Notes under the pieces: generated by a model
Database searches by the model: none
What the model saw: only the letters and a program-made list of their open reading frames with translations
What the model was told of the DNA's origin: nothing
In this document: positions 1-9,276 of the stretch, in pieces
Position numbering within the stretch: the stretch's first letter is position 1
Layout: every line of letters begins with the position of its first letter
Assembly (NCBI GenBank): GCA_017545095.1
Contig: JAFYCU010000248.1
Location: forward strand, 1 to 21,934
Source of the DNA: Muribaculaceae bacterium
Lineage (GTDB): Bacteria > Bacteroidota > Bacteroidia > Bacteroidales > Muribaculaceae
Direction: 5' to 3'
Length of the DNA: 21,934 nt
Translations under genes and position numbers: made by a program

Positions 1-1286
1 CCTACGACTCTTTCGACGACCCGGAACTGCGCTACCGCCAGCGCTATGTGGACCTGGTGGTGAACGACGGCGTGAAGGACACCTTTATCAAGCGCGCCAC
101 CGTGCTCAAGACGCTGCGCCAGGTGCTCGACGATGCCGGATACACCGAGGTGGAAACCCCCACGCTGCAAAGCATTGCCGGCGGCGCCTCGGCGCGTCCG
201 TTCATCACCCATTTCAACGCGCTCAACGTGGATATGTATATGCGCATCGCCACCGAGCTTTACCTCAAGCGACTGATTGTGGGTGGTTTCGAGGGTGTGT
301 ATGAAATCGGGAAGAACTTCCGCAACGAGGGCATGGACCGCAACCACAACCCAGAGTTCACCTGCATGGAACTGTATGTGCAGTACAAGGACTACAACTG
401 GATGATGGACTTTACCGAGCGTCTGCTCGAAACCATCTGCATCGCCGTGAACGGCAAGCCCGAGAGCGAAATCGACGGCAAGGTAATCAGCTTCAAGGCC
501 CCCTATCGCCGGCTTCCCATCCTCGATGCTATCAAGGAGAAGACGGGCTATGACCTCGACGGCATGGACGAGGCGCAGATTCGCGGCGTGTGCCGTGAGC
601 TGAACCTGGAGGTGGACGAGAGCATGGGCAAGGGCAAGCTCATCGACGAGATTTTCGGCGAGTTCTGCGAGGGATCCTACATCCAGCCCACGTTCATCAT
701 CGACTATCCCGTGGAGATGTCGCCGCTGACGAAGATGCACCGCAGCAAGGCCGGGCTCACCGAGCGTTTCGAGCTGATGGTGAACGGCAAGGAGCTGGCC
801 AACGCCTACAGCGAGCTCAACGACCCCATCGACCAGGAAGAGCGCTTCAAGGAGCAGATGCGCCTGGCCGACAAGGGCGACGACGAGGCCATGATCATCG
901 ACCAGGACTTCCTGCGTGCGCTGCAATATGGCATGCCGCCCACCAGCGGCATTGGCATCGGCATCGACCGACTCACCATGCTCATGACCGGCAAGAGTTA
1001 TATCCAGGACGTGATGCTCTTCCCGCAGATGCGCCCCGAAAAGGTGGCACGCCGCGACAAGGAGGAGGCGTTCACCGCGCTGGGCATTCCCGCCGAGCGG
1101 GTGGCCCCCATTCAAAAGGCCGGGGTGCTCACCGTCGATGCCCTCGCAGCACTCGAGCGACCCGGAAAGCTGTTCCAAGACCTGCTCGACATCAACAAGA
1201 AATACAAGCTCGGCTACAAAGCCCCCACTGCCGACGAGGTGAAGAGCTGGGTGGAACGTGCCGCGCAAGTACACAACAACCAATGA
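1..1286 (+). CDS. lysS: Lysyl-tRNA synthetase, class II (5' end outside window)
   Basis: Charges tRNA-Lys with lysine in the cytoplasm. The reading frame is open from base 3, so the gene begins before the window; the visible part is about 427 codons and lacks most of the N-terminal OB-fold anticodon-binding domain. Class II landmarks are plain: RYRQRYVDL at the start, motif 2 around [16 protein letters not shown], and motif 3 [15 protein letters not shown] followed by the LFPQMRPE segment. After motif 3 there is a further C-terminal extension of roughly 75 residues (from [10 protein letters not shown] to the end) that is helical and characteristic of Bacteroidetes LysS, making the full protein longer than the E. 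coli one. It ends in TGA at 1284-1286. A 79-bp gap with no obvious terminator separates it from the next gene on the same strand. Identification is certain; only the start is missing. Confidence 0.97.
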   Translation, partial: YDSFDDPELRYRQRYVDLVVNDGVKDTFIKRATVLKTLRQVLDDAGYTEVETPTLQSIAGGASARPFITHFNALNVDMYMRIATELYLKRLIVGGFEGVYEIGKNFRNEGMDRNHNPEFTCMELYVQYKDYNWMMDFTERLLETICIAVNGKPESEIDGKVISFKAPYRRLPILDAIKEKTGYDLDGMDEAQIRGVCRELNLEVDESMGKGKLIDEIFGEFCEGSYIQPTFIIDYPVEMSPLTKMHRSKAGLTERFELMVNGKELANAYSELNDPIDQEERFKEQMRLADKGDDEAMIIDQDFLRALQYGMPPTSGIGIGIDRLTMLMTGKSYIQDVMLFPQMRPEKVARRDKEEAFTALGIPAERVAPIQKAGVLTVDALAALERPGKLFQDLLDINKKYKLGYKAPTADEVKSWVERAAQVHNNQ

Positions 1287-1365
1287 CCGCCCCCATGCGG
1301 ACTAAGGCAATGCGACCGACAACACAAGCAATAATACGTAATCACTCAATAACACACCGCATAAC

Positions 1366-3747
1366 ATGTTCAAGAGAATCCTTATCGCAATGATGCTGCT
1401 CACGGCTCTGGTGACTCAGGCCGAAGGGTGGAAGGCGCATCAGCAATTTATCGGTACCAAAATTCAAGGCATCATCGATGCCGACAACCACGTCTACCAG
1501 CTGGTGTGCAACAGTGTGTTGCGCTTCGACAAGGCCACGGGCAACATCGAGTCGCTCTCGCGTAACAATGGTCTCACCGACGCACTGGTCAACCAAATGT
1601 ATTACAACTACGACAGGCATTACCTGCTGCTTACCTATGCCAACTCCAACATCGATATCATTTATGATGATGGCCGCATTGTCAACGTGCCGGTGCTGAG
1701 CAACTACACCTCCACCGACAGCAAAATCATCAATGATGTCACCTTCTATGACGGACACATCTATGTGTCGACCGATTTCGGCTTTGTGGTCGTGAATGAC
1801 GTTACCCTCGAGATGGAGTATTACCGCAACTACGGTCAGCCGTTCCGCTCCATAGCGTTCACCGGTGGGCGCTTCAACGCGTTGGTTGGCGACTCGCTTT
1901 ACAGCTGCACCAAAGCGAAGCCCGAGACGTTTGCCGACTTCCACTCGGTAGCGATGGTCAAGAACCGCGAGACCAACTCGGCCGGCAAAGCGGTGACCAT
2001 CAGTTCGGCTTTCCTGCACACGCTGAACGACTCCAGCCTACTCTTGCGTATCACCAGCACCAACGACAGCACCTACCTCAAGCGCATCACTTTCATGCCG
2101 CAAGACTCGGTCGATGTGTTCCAATATGCCACGCGACTCACGGCAAGTAATCCGTTCACGAGCCTGCAACCCACCCCCACAGGTTTCCTGCTGAATGTGG
2201 CAGCCACTACCAAGATTTACTACACGCTCACTCCCGATGGAGTCACCTTTAAGGCTGTGAACGGCAAGGGTAATGGCATTTTCTCTTGCAATCCCGCTGG
2301 CAACGGCACGCTCTGGGGGCTTGGTGCTAACGGACTCTTCGACAACGCGGCAGCAACTACCTATTACCAAACTAACAGTATTGGTTTGGCGTTACCTTAT
2401 TGGGCTGCCTACAACAACCTGTCCAACAAGCTCTATTTGGTGAACACCGCCGACACGCCGCTGGTGCCTTCCAGTCCAGCTAAAAGCACTGCTTTCACAG
2501 CCTACGTTTACGATGGTGAGTCATGGAGCGGCGATGGTTGCATCCATGTGACGGGCGGTGTGGCGGAGCAGAAGGCCACCAGTGGGTGGCAACCGGTGTT
2601 TGCGCCCAACGAACCCAACACCTACTATGAGGGCTCTTACTGGAGCGGCGTACTCAAGGTGCGCAACGACACGCTGGTTGCCGTGTATGACGAGCGCAAC
2701 TCTACCATTATGTATAATCGGAACTATTTCCGAGGCATTCAGTGCTTGCGCTTCGACTCTCAAGGAAACTTGTGGGTGGTGCAATGCGATTTTGAGAATC
2801 AAACCAATGTACCACAGCCAGCCATGGTGCTGCCGGCCAGCAAATTGGCTCTTGACAACAATGTGACGGCAGAAGATTGGTACAGCTACGCCCTCCCCAC
2901 CACCACCACATCGAAATTCAATTCATTCGCCATCGGTCGTGGCGATGTCAAAGTCTATTGCCCAGGCGACTTGGGAGCAGGAAAGACCTATCTGATACTC
3001 TGGCGCGGCCCCATCGATGGCGAGCAGGAAATCAAGCAGCACACCAGCATGCGGGATCAGGAAGGCACGCAGTTCAAAAACGGTGCTTATGTGACCATGG
3101 CTGCCGACTCCACCGGACTGGTGTGGGTGGGCTCGTCGGAGCTGTACTACTTCGACCCCACCACAGCCTTCGGCGATGTTTTGTATGTTACACGCCCGCG
3201 CACAACGGCTGGCGACTTCGCCCTCGACGGCGTGGCCATCGAGCATATCGACGTTGACACGCAAAACCGTAAATGGATCAGCACCAAGTCCGATGGCGTG
3301 TACCTGCTCAGCCCCGATGGCAGTGAGGTGCTCAAGCATTTCACCACCAGCAACAGCATCATGCCGTCGAACAACGTGTACTCGACTTGCCCCATGGGCA
3401 ACACCGGTCATGCGATGATCATGACCAGTCTGGGCGTAGTGGAATATCTGGGTGATGACAGCGATGAGCTGGCGGAGGTGGGAACTGTTGAGGTGTTCCC
3501 CAACCCCGTGCGCCCCGACTTCACCGGTCTGGTGACGCTGAGCGGTGTTTCGCGAGGGCAAACCGTGCGCATCACCAACCAGCAGGATGAGGTGGTTGCC
3601 GAATTTTTCGTTACCGACGCGGCCACATGGGATGCCTGCTACAGCACGGGCGAGCGTGTGGAAACTGGCCGCTATGCAGTCAGGGTGTCGCAAGCCGATG
3701 GCTCGTTCACCCAAGAGCCGCAGGCCACGGTGATGGTGATTAGATAA
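1366..3747 (+). CDS. PorZ-like two-propeller surface protein with T9SS-type C-terminal domain (copy A)
   Basis: 793 residues. A signal peptide (about residues 1-19, cleavage near TQA-EGW) is followed by beta-propeller-like sequence with WVGS/WVVQ-type blade motifs. The early NGLTD, YANSNIDI and FGFVVVND motifs match the pattern of PorZ. A final beta-sandwich domain of about 86 residues starts at VEVFPNPVRPDF (about residue 708). PorZ of Porphyromonas gingivalis has the same size and layout (two seven-bladed propellers plus a CTD) and works on the cell surface in the type IX secretion attachment step, where cargo is linked to anionic LPS. Proteins of this family are often mislabelled as two-component regulators because of the propeller repeats; no kinase or receiver domain is present. 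It starts a same-strand cluster with the 3765 gene (17-bp gap) and a second PorZ-like gene. Function by family resemblance is fairly secure; which of the two copies is the true PorZ cannot be told. Confidence 0.82.
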   Translation: MFKRILIAMMLLTALVTQAEGWKAHQQFIGTKIQGIIDADNHVYQLVCNSVLRFDKATGNIESLSRNNGLTDALVNQMYYNYDRHYLLLTYANSNIDIIYDDGRIVNVPVLSNYTSTDSKIINDVTFYDGHIYVSTDFGFVVVNDVTLEMEYYRNYGQPFRSIAFTGGRFNALVGDSLYSCTKAKPETFADFHSVAMVKNRETNSAGKAVTISSAFLHTLNDSSLLLRITSTNDSTYLKRITFMPQDSVDVFQYATRLTASNPFTSLQPTPTGFLLNVAATTKIYYTLTPDGVTFKAVNGKGNGIFSCNPAGNGTLWGLGANGLFDNAAATTYYQTNSIGLALPYWAAYNNLSNKLYLVNTADTPLVPSSPAKSTAFTAYVYDGESWSGDGCIHVTGGVAEQKATSGWQPVFAPNEPNTYYEGSYWSGVLKVRNDTLVAVYDERNSTIMYNRNYFRGIQCLRFDSQGNLWVVQCDFENQTNVPQPAMVLPASKLALDNNVTAEDWYSYALPTTTTSKFNSFAIGRGDVKVYCPGDLGAGKTYLILWRGPIDGEQEIKQHTSMRDQEGTQFKNGAYVTMAADSTGLVWVGSSELYYFDPTTAFGDVLYVTRPRTTAGDFALDGVAIEHIDVDTQNRKWISTKSDGVYLLSPDGSEVLKHFTTSNSIMPSNNVYSTCPMGNTGHAMIMTSLGVVEYLGDDSDELAEVGTVEVFPNPVRPDFTGLVTLSGVSRGQTVRITNQQDEVVAEFFVTDAATWDACYSTGERVETGRYAVRVSQADGSFTQEPQATVMVIR

Positions 3748-3764
3748 TTAGCACGAACAGCCCG

Positions 3765-4226
3765 ATGGATATCCATTCTGTTGAGTTCTACGTTCTGGCC
3801 TTGTTTGTGGCTTTTGCACTGCTGGGAGTGATTTTCGGCCGTTACGATCGTTCGCCGGCACGCACACATCTGGCTGCCTATGATGTCACACCCGATGAAA
3901 CGGCCTCGGACGACGAAGACCACTGGGTGCGCTTCACTGGTCAGCCCGACGGCACCGTGCGCATCGATCGTCAGGGACTCGAACTCGTTCCCGGCGAAAC
4001 GGTGAACCTGGTGGCTACCATCATCGACGACAAACTCACCATCGTAGAGAAACGAGGACTGGCCGCCGACGGCAACGCTATGCCCAGCCAAGCTCATGCC
4101 ATCGTGGACTGGATGCCCACCCGGCGCATGCACATCCGCTACGAGAGCGAGCTTACCGGCGAATGGGGCATGGTGGCCTTTGCCAATCGTGAAACGGCGT
4201 GCAAACAATGCCAACTCAGACGCTGA
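3765..4226 (+). CDS. Small membrane-anchored protein of unknown function
   Basis: 153 residues. One hydrophobic segment near the N-terminus (about residues 7-25, FYVLALFVAFALLGVIFG) would anchor the protein in a membrane. The rest is soluble and rich in short beta-strand-like stretches, with an acidic linker (DETASDDEDHW, about residues 43-53) and a region DGTVRIDRQGLELVPGE that could form a small beta-barrel similar in style to NfeD or OB folds; that fold guess is weak. Two cysteines lie close together near the C-terminus (ACKQCQ), a possible disulfide or metal site. It begins 17 bp after the first PorZ-like gene and lies 97 bp before the second, so it is probably cotranscribed with the first. 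I do not recognise the family; its position suggests a role at the envelope alongside the PorZ-like proteins, which is inference only. Confidence 0.75.
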   Translation: MDIHSVEFYVLALFVAFALLGVIFGRYDRSPARTHLAAYDVTPDETASDDEDHWVRFTGQPDGTVRIDRQGLELVPGETVNLVATIIDDKLTIVEKRGLAADGNAMPSQAHAIVDWMPTRRMHIRYESELTGEWGMVAFANRETACKQCQLRR

Positions 4227-4240
4227 TGTATTTTATTTAA

Positions 4241-4260
4241 CCAACAAAACAATTTGTTGG
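4241..4260. other. Perfect 8-bp inverted repeat before the second PorZ-like gene
   Basis: CCAACAAA and TTTGTTGG pair around a 4-base loop (ACAA) in the 97-bp gap between the small membrane protein and the second PorZ-like gene. No T-run follows on the plus strand, so it is a poor terminator; it could be a weak terminator on the minus strand or a protein-binding site. The following AT-rich stretch (4261-4320) probably holds a promoter, but I see no clear TAnnTTTG box there. Confidence 0.4.
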
Positions 4261-4323
4261 CATCTTACGCGTTATAAATACGATACACCATTTTTTGAAC
4301 TATAATAAAACTCCTTGCATATT

Positions 4324-6708
4324 ATGATTAAGAAAGCCATCATCTTTCTGATGCTCTTGATGCCCATGGTGCTCAAGGCACAATACACGGTGGGCACATG
4401 GACGCTCCATCCCACCTATGCGGCAGGACAAACACAGAACTGCATCGACACTGGTGATAGAATCTACTATCTGGTGAGTGACTGCCTCTATTGCTTCGAC
4501 AAGCAAACCCTTGAAAATGAGTCCTACACCAAGCAGAACTACCTTTCGGATGTGAATGCAATCACCGGCATCTACTACAACTACGACAAGCAGTATCTGG
4601 TGGTGGTGTATACCAACTCCAACATCGATTTCATCACCAACGAGGGGCGCATCGTGAACCTGCCTGAAATCAAAGATGCCATCCTCACCACCTCGAAAGG
4701 TGTGAACGATATCACCTTTGGCAGTGGCAACAACGTGTATGTGGCCACCGAGTTTGGCTATGTGGTGGTGGACGACTCCAAGTTTGTCATCAAAGAGTCG
4801 CACGTCTATCACAAGAGCTTCACCTCGATTGCCCAGGTGGGCGAGAAACTGGTGGCCACGTTCGACAGCAAAATCAACATTTCGGGACTGAACGACAAGC
4901 ACGACGCCATTTCATCGTTTGTCGCCACCTCTGCCGCACACGATGCACGTTTCTATCCCATCAATGCCAGCAAGGTCTTTGTCCGCACCGGTTCGCGCCT
5001 CTATGTGGGCACCCCTGGTGGCACGGCAACAGCTCCTAAAATCAGCCTTCAGACGGTGCTGGCGGCTAAATGCGACGGTGTGCAGCGCACGCCTTCGGGA
5101 TTCATGGCCAACTTCATGGCAGCGGGGTGCTACTACACGTTCGACACCAATGGAGCTAATGCCACCCGCGTTGATGGCGGCAACGAAATCTTCACGTTCA
5201 CCCCGGGCAGCAACACCATCTGGGCCGTTGGCAACAACGGACTGCACAAAGTGGGCGAGGAGTCGAGCTACTACAAGCCCAACGGCATCAGCATCACCAC
5301 TATCCCCTTCTGGGCCACCTATGACCCTCAACTGGAGCGGTTCTACCTGCAAACCAGTGCCGATAACTTCCTGCTTACCCATAGTGCCGACTGCAACAAA
5401 ATGGAAATCAACACCTATGATGGTCAAACGTGGCGCGATGTCACACCCGACAAGCTCGGTGACAAAACTGATATCCCTGGCCGATTAGACACTATTGTAA
5501 GCACCGACCGCACGAAGTACAGCGGATACCCACTGACCGTGAACCCCAACGACCCGAACACCTATTTCTTTAGCACGCGCGAACGCGGCATCTATAAGGT
5601 GACCAATGGTAAGACGGTTGATATGTTCTACTGGAATAAAACACCTCACATCCCCGAAGCCAACGTGCCGGCTGTGGCATATCGCGGTGCAACGGCATTC
5701 GACGGCGATGGCAACCTGTGGGTGGTGTATAGTGGAGGCTCCAAGTCAACGGGCATCAATGCCAACGTGGTGGCTTTGCCAAAAGCTATTGTCAACAGCA
5801 CCACACCTATCAAGTATGCCGACTGGAAGAAGATTGCCATCCCCGACATCTACAGCGGGGAGTTCAAGCGCGCCTCGTTTGTCATCACCGACAACATCAA
5901 GCTCTACAACGACGGTGGTTTCAACCGACCCATCTTTGTGTGGCAGGACGGCATCAACACCAACAAGCCCACCGTGCGCACCGTCAAGAACCTCGTGGAC
6001 CAGGATGGCAAGGCTGTGTCGTGGACCTATCTGCGCAACATGATGGTGGACAACAACGGACATGTGTGGATTGGCACCGACGGTGTCATCGAGTTCGACC
6101 CGCACGACATCTTCAGCGACAACTTCCGCGTGAACCACATCAAAGTGCCGCGCAACGATGGCACCGGACTGGCCGACTACCTGCTCGAGGGCATCACCAT
6201 CAACTGCATTGCTGCCGATGCTCAGAATCGCAAGTGGATTGGCACTACCACCGGATTGTATCAAGTGAGTGCCGATGGCACGCAGGTGCTCAAGGAGTTC
6301 AACACCAGCAACAGCCTCTTGCCTCACGACAACGTGTTCAGCATTGCCTGCAACACGCACACCAACTCGGTCTACATCGTCACCGGTGGTGGTGTGGTGG
6401 AGTATAGCGACGACGGTTCTTCGTCGGCTACCGACCTGAGCAACGTCTACTGTTTCCCCAACCCCGTGCGTCCCGACTTCACCGGCCTGCTCACCATCTC
6501 GGGCCTGCCCACCAACACGCTGGTCAAGATTGCCGACTCGGCAGGCAACGTGGTGAAGCAAGTGCGCAGCAACGGTGGCATTGCCACCTGGGACTGCTGC
6601 GGCAGCAATGGCGAGAGAGTGGCAACTGGCGTATACTACGTGCTGGCTTCGACAAGCGGCACTGATTCCAACAACAATATCGTTGCCAAATTCCTTGTTG
6701 TCAAGTAA
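4324..6708 (+). CDS. PorZ-like two-propeller surface protein with T9SS-type C-terminal domain (copy B)
   Basis: 794 residues from the ATG at 4324. An upstream in-frame TTG at 4315 is less likely because the ATG starts directly at the signal peptide (MIKKAIIFLMLLMPMVLKAQ). The layout is the same as the first copy: N-terminal propeller with YTNSNIDF and FGYVVVDD motifs, further blades with WVVYSGG and HVWIGTDG, then a CTD of about 87 residues beginning VYCFPNPVRPDF near residue 708 and ending KFLVVK. The two copies are clearly paralogous, most strikingly in the CTD (FPNPVRPDFTGL shared) and the NSNID region, but diverged in between. As with the first copy, the family role is attachment of type IX secretion cargo to surface LPS. 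The CTD of P. gingivalis PorZ is retained rather than cleaved. It ends 95 bp before era, with a long inverted repeat in the gap. Confidence 0.82.
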   Translation: MIKKAIIFLMLLMPMVLKAQYTVGTWTLHPTYAAGQTQNCIDTGDRIYYLVSDCLYCFDKQTLENESYTKQNYLSDVNAITGIYYNYDKQYLVVVYTNSNIDFITNEGRIVNLPEIKDAILTTSKGVNDITFGSGNNVYVATEFGYVVVDDSKFVIKESHVYHKSFTSIAQVGEKLVATFDSKINISGLNDKHDAISSFVATSAAHDARFYPINASKVFVRTGSRLYVGTPGGTATAPKISLQTVLAAKCDGVQRTPSGFMANFMAAGCYYTFDTNGANATRVDGGNEIFTFTPGSNTIWAVGNNGLHKVGEESSYYKPNGISITTIPFWATYDPQLERFYLQTSADNFLLTHSADCNKMEINTYDGQTWRDVTPDKLGDKTDIPGRLDTIVSTDRTKYSGYPLTVNPNDPNTYFFSTRERGIYKVTNGKTVDMFYWNKTPHIPEANVPAVAYRGATAFDGDGNLWVVYSGGSKSTGINANVVALPKAIVNSTTPIKYADWKKIAIPDIYSGEFKRASFVITDNIKLYNDGGFNRPIFVWQDGINTNKPTVRTVKNLVDQDGKAVSWTYLRNMMVDNNGHVWIGTDGVIEFDPHDIFSDNFRVNHIKVPRNDGTGLADYLLEGITINCIAADAQNRKWIGTTTGLYQVSADGTQVLKEFNTSNSLLPHDNVFSIACNTHTNSVYIVTGGGVVEYSDDGSSSATDLSNVYCFPNPVRPDFTGLLTISGLPTNTLVKIADSAGNVVKQVRSNGGIATWDCCGSNGERVATGVYYVLASTSGTDSNNNIVAKFLVVK

Positions 6709-6724
6709 ACTTCGATAACCACAC

Positions 6725-6789
6725 GTCGCGAGCTACAAGCGAGAAGCCGATTGGGTTTATCACGGCTCTCGTCGCTTGTAGCTCGTGAC
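6725..6789. repeat. Long inverted repeat between PorZ-like gene B and era
   Basis: Arms 6725-6742 and 6772-6789 are reverse complements over 18 bp with one mismatch (14 consecutive perfect pairs, CGAGCTACAAGCGA). A further partial pairing (GAAGCCG with CGGCTCTC) lies inside. The hairpin sits 16 bp after the stop of the upstream gene and 14 bp before the era start. There is no T-run directly after the stem, so it may be a terminator of a non-canonical kind, a processing site, or a remnant of a small palindromic repeat. Confidence 0.7.
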
Positions 6790-6803
6790 TTAAGTTTTAC
6801 CCC

Positions 6804-7715
6804 ATGCAACAGAACGAACAACCCGCCACCACGCAGCATCGTGCCGGATTTGTCAACATTGTGGGCAACCCCAACGTGGGCAAATCCACATTGAGCAATC
6901 GGCTTGTGGGCGAACGGCTCTCCATCATCACCAGCAAGGCGCAGACCACCCGCCATCGCATCATGGGCATCGTGAATGGCCCCGACTACCAGATTGTGTT
7001 CAGCGACACGCCTGGGGTGCTCAAGCCCAAATTCAAACTGCAGGAGAGCATGCTCGACTTTTCCACAGGAGCCTTGGTCGATGCCGACATCCTCCTTTAT
7101 GTGACCGACGTGATAGAGACCCCGACCAAGAACCAGGACTTTCTCGACAAGGTGGCACGCGAAAAGATCCCCGTGCTGCTGGTCATCAACAAAATAGACC
7201 TGCTCAAGGGCAACGACGACCTTGTGAAAATCATCGGGCAATGGAAACAGTTGTTACCGCAAGCCGAGGTGTTCCCGACCAGCGCCACCGAAAATTTCAA
7301 TGTCGACAACCTCATGGCGCGCATTGTGGAGCTACTCCCAGTGAGTCCGCCCTACTTTGGCAAAGACGCGCTCACCGACCGTAGCGCACGGTTCTTTGTC
7401 ACCGAAATCATCCGCGAGAAGATTCTGCTCACCTACGACAAAGAGGTGCCCTATGCCACCCAGGTCATCGTCGAGAAATATACCGAGAGCGACACTGCGT
7501 TGCACATCATGGCGGTCATCTATGTGGAGCGTGATTCGCAAAAAGGAATCATCATCGGCCATCAGGGGCGCAAACTCAAGCACGTGGGCATTGAGGCACG
7601 CAAAGACATCGAGAAATTCTTCGACAAACGTGTCTTCCTCGAATTGTACGTCAAGGTGGAACGCGACTGGCGCAACCAGGAGAACAAGCTGCGCACCTTC
7701 GGATATATCGACTGA
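6804..7715 (+). CDS. era: GTPase Era, 16S rRNA maturation / 30S assembly factor
   Basis: 303 residues, the usual length of Era. Era binds the 3' end of 16S rRNA and couples GTP hydrolysis to small-subunit assembly. GTP-binding motifs are intact: G1 GNPNVGKS at 21-28, G3 DTPG at 68-71, G4 NKID at 129-132. The C-terminal KH RNA-binding domain carries its GxxG loop as GHQG at 252-255. The ATG at 6804 is followed by a short polar N-terminal tail (MQQNEQPATTQHR) before the G domain. The gene is directly followed by der, an arrangement common in Bacteroidetes, so the two ribosome-assembly GTPases are probably co-expressed. It ends with TGA at 7713-7715, and the 128-bp gap to der is an unusual heptad array. 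Identification is certain. Confidence 0.97.
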   Translation: MQQNEQPATTQHRAGFVNIVGNPNVGKSTLSNRLVGERLSIITSKAQTTRHRIMGIVNGPDYQIVFSDTPGVLKPKFKLQESMLDFSTGALVDADILLYVTDVIETPTKNQDFLDKVAREKIPVLLVINKIDLLKGNDDLVKIIGQWKQLLPQAEVFPTSATENFNVDNLMARIVELLPVSPPYFGKDALTDRSARFFVTEIIREKILLTYDKEVPYATQVIVEKYTESDTALHIMAVIYVERDSQKGIIIGHQGRKLKHVGIEARKDIEKFFDKRVFLELYVKVERDWRNQENKLRTFGYID

Positions 7716-7724
7716 AATAAGATA

Positions 7725-7843
7725 CAAGATGCAAGATGCGAGATGCAAGATGCAAGATGCAAGAACTGAATACTGTCAACTGAAAACTGAAGGCTGAATA
7801 CTGAAAACTGAAGACTGAAGACTGAAAACTGAAAACTGAAAAT
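7725..7843 (+). repeat. 17-unit 7-bp tandem array ending at the der start codon
   Basis: The sequence can be cut into 17 consecutive 7-bp units with no indel: five of the CAAGATG type (one CGAGATG), one hybrid CAAGAAC, then eleven of the TGAAAAC type (variants TGAATAC, TGTCAAC, TGAAGGC, TGAAGAC, TGAAAAT). The last unit ends at 7843 and the der ATG is 7844-7846. It begins 9 bp after the era stop. The array therefore forms almost the whole leader of der and has no Shine-Dalgarno-like sequence. Change in unit number would alter the era-der distance without touching either protein. Confidence 0.9.
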
Positions 7844-9157
7844 ATGGGACGCTTAGTAGCAATTGTGGGACGCCCCAATGTGGGCAAGTCCACGCTCTTC
7901 AACCGCTTGACACAGACTCGCGACGCCATTGTGAACGACACCAGTGGCACCACACGCGACAGGCAATATGGCAAAATGGAATGGAACGGTGTGGAAATGA
8001 GTGTTGTCGACACCGGTGGATGGGTCGTGAACTCCGAGGACATCTTCGAAGAGGAAATCAACAAACAGGTACACCTTGCTATTGACGAGGCCGATGTCAT
8101 CCTCTTTGTGGTCGACATCAAGAATGGCATCACCGACCTCGACGACCATGTGGCTGCCATCTTGCGCAAGACCAAAAAACCGGTCATCGTGGTTACCAAC
8201 AAGGACGACAACAACGAGAGCATCTATGCCGAGGCCGAGTTCTATGCCCTGGGCTTGGGGAAACCCTTCTCCATCTCGGCCGCCAATGGCACAGGCACAG
8301 GCGACTTGCTCGACGAGGTGGTGCGGCAACTACCCGATGGGAGCGACAACACCCCTGACGATGAATTGCCACGCTTCGCCATCGTGGGACGGCCCAATGC
8401 TGGAAAATCGTCGCTCATCAACGCGCTACTCGACGAGAACCGCAACATCGTTACCGACATCGCCGGAACCACACGCGACAGCATCTACTCGCGTTACAAC
8501 AAGTTCGGGTTCGACTTCTATTTGGTCGACACGGCTGGCATTCGCAAGAAGAACAAGGTGAACGAGGATATCGAGTACTACTCGGTGTTGCGGTCGATCC
8601 GTGCCATCGAGAACAGCGATGTGTGCCTGCTCATCATCGATGCCACACGAGGCATCGAGGCCCAGGATGTCAACATCTTTTCCATCATCCAGAAGAACCG
8701 CAAGGGGCTGGTGGTGCTCGTCAACAAATGGGACCTGGTGGCCGAGAAAAACCAGCAGGTGCTTGCCACCATGGAGAACGCCATTCGTGAGCGATTCGCG
8801 CCGTTCACCGACTTCCCCATCATCTTTGGCTCGGCCCTTACCAAGCAACGCATTTTCAAGGTGCTCGAAACCGCCGTGCAGGTTTACAACAACCGGCGCA
8901 TCGTCATCCCCACCTCGCAGCTCAACAATGTGATGCACGAGGCCATCGAGGCTTTCCCGCCACCTGCCGTCAAGGGGAAATACGTCAAAATCAAGTACGT
9001 CACCATGCTCAAGGGTGCCTATACGCCCACGTTCATCTTTTTCTGCAACTTGCCGCAATGGATTCGCGACCCCTACAAGCGTTATCTTGAGAACAAAATC
9101 CGCGAGAACTGGCCGCTCACGGGCACCGTCATCAACCTATTCTTCCGTGAGAAATAG
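7844..9157 (+). CDS. der: GTPase Der (EngA), 50S ribosomal subunit assembly factor
   Basis: 437 residues with the tandem G-domain layout unique to Der, which acts in maturation of the large ribosomal subunit. The first G domain has G1 GRPNVGKS at 9-16, G3 DTGG at 56-59 and G4 NKDD at 119-122. The second has G1 GRPNAGKS at 182-189, G3 DTAG near 230 and G4 NKWD near 294. A KH-like C-terminal domain follows. All nucleotide-binding motifs are intact. The start ATG at 7844 is fixed by the conserved opening [12 protein letters not shown]. It follows era on the same strand, separated only by the heptad array. No clear terminator is visible directly after the stop at 9155-9157. Identification is certain. 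Confidence 0.97.
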   Translation: MGRLVAIVGRPNVGKSTLFNRLTQTRDAIVNDTSGTTRDRQYGKMEWNGVEMSVVDTGGWVVNSEDIFEEEINKQVHLAIDEADVILFVVDIKNGITDLDDHVAAILRKTKKPVIVVTNKDDNNESIYAEAEFYALGLGKPFSISAANGTGTGDLLDEVVRQLPDGSDNTPDDELPRFAIVGRPNAGKSSLINALLDENRNIVTDIAGTTRDSIYSRYNKFGFDFYLVDTAGIRKKNKVNEDIEYYSVLRSIRAIENSDVCLLIIDATRGIEAQDVNIFSIIQKNRKGLVVLVNKWDLVAEKNQQVLATMENAIRERFAPFTDFPIIFGSALTKQRIFKVLETAVQVYNNRRIVIPTSQLNNVMHEAIEAFPPPAVKGKYVKIKYVTMLKGAYTPTFIFFCNLPQWIRDPYKRYLENKIRENWPLTGTVINLFFREK

Positions 9158-9262
9158 CACGAAACGCCGTTTTTGTGAAAACGAGTAAGGGGCGAAAGTG
9201 GTAAAATCGCCGAGACGTGCTTTTTTTGACCTGAAAATTTAGGATTATTCAAAAAATGGTAT

Positions 9263-9270
9263 TAACTTTG
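9263..9270 (+). promoter_or_regulatory. -7 box upstream of candidate small RNA
   Basis: TAACTTTG fits the Bacteroidetes -7 consensus TAnnTTTG. The -33 position is weak (no clear TTTG 19-20 bp upstream). Transcription would start near 9277, in the gap between der and the tRNA. Confidence 0.5.
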
Positions 9271-9276
9271 CAGCGT

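Noticed and set aside
1366..6708. Two-component sensor proteins (a common automatic label for propeller proteins)
   Set aside because: No histidine kinase, HATPase or receiver motifs; the layout and CTD fit PorZ-like proteins.
7725..7843. Coding continuation of era or an alternative upstream start of der
   Set aside because: The era stop is solid, the der ATG matches the conserved N-terminus, and the heptads contain repeated TGA triplets.
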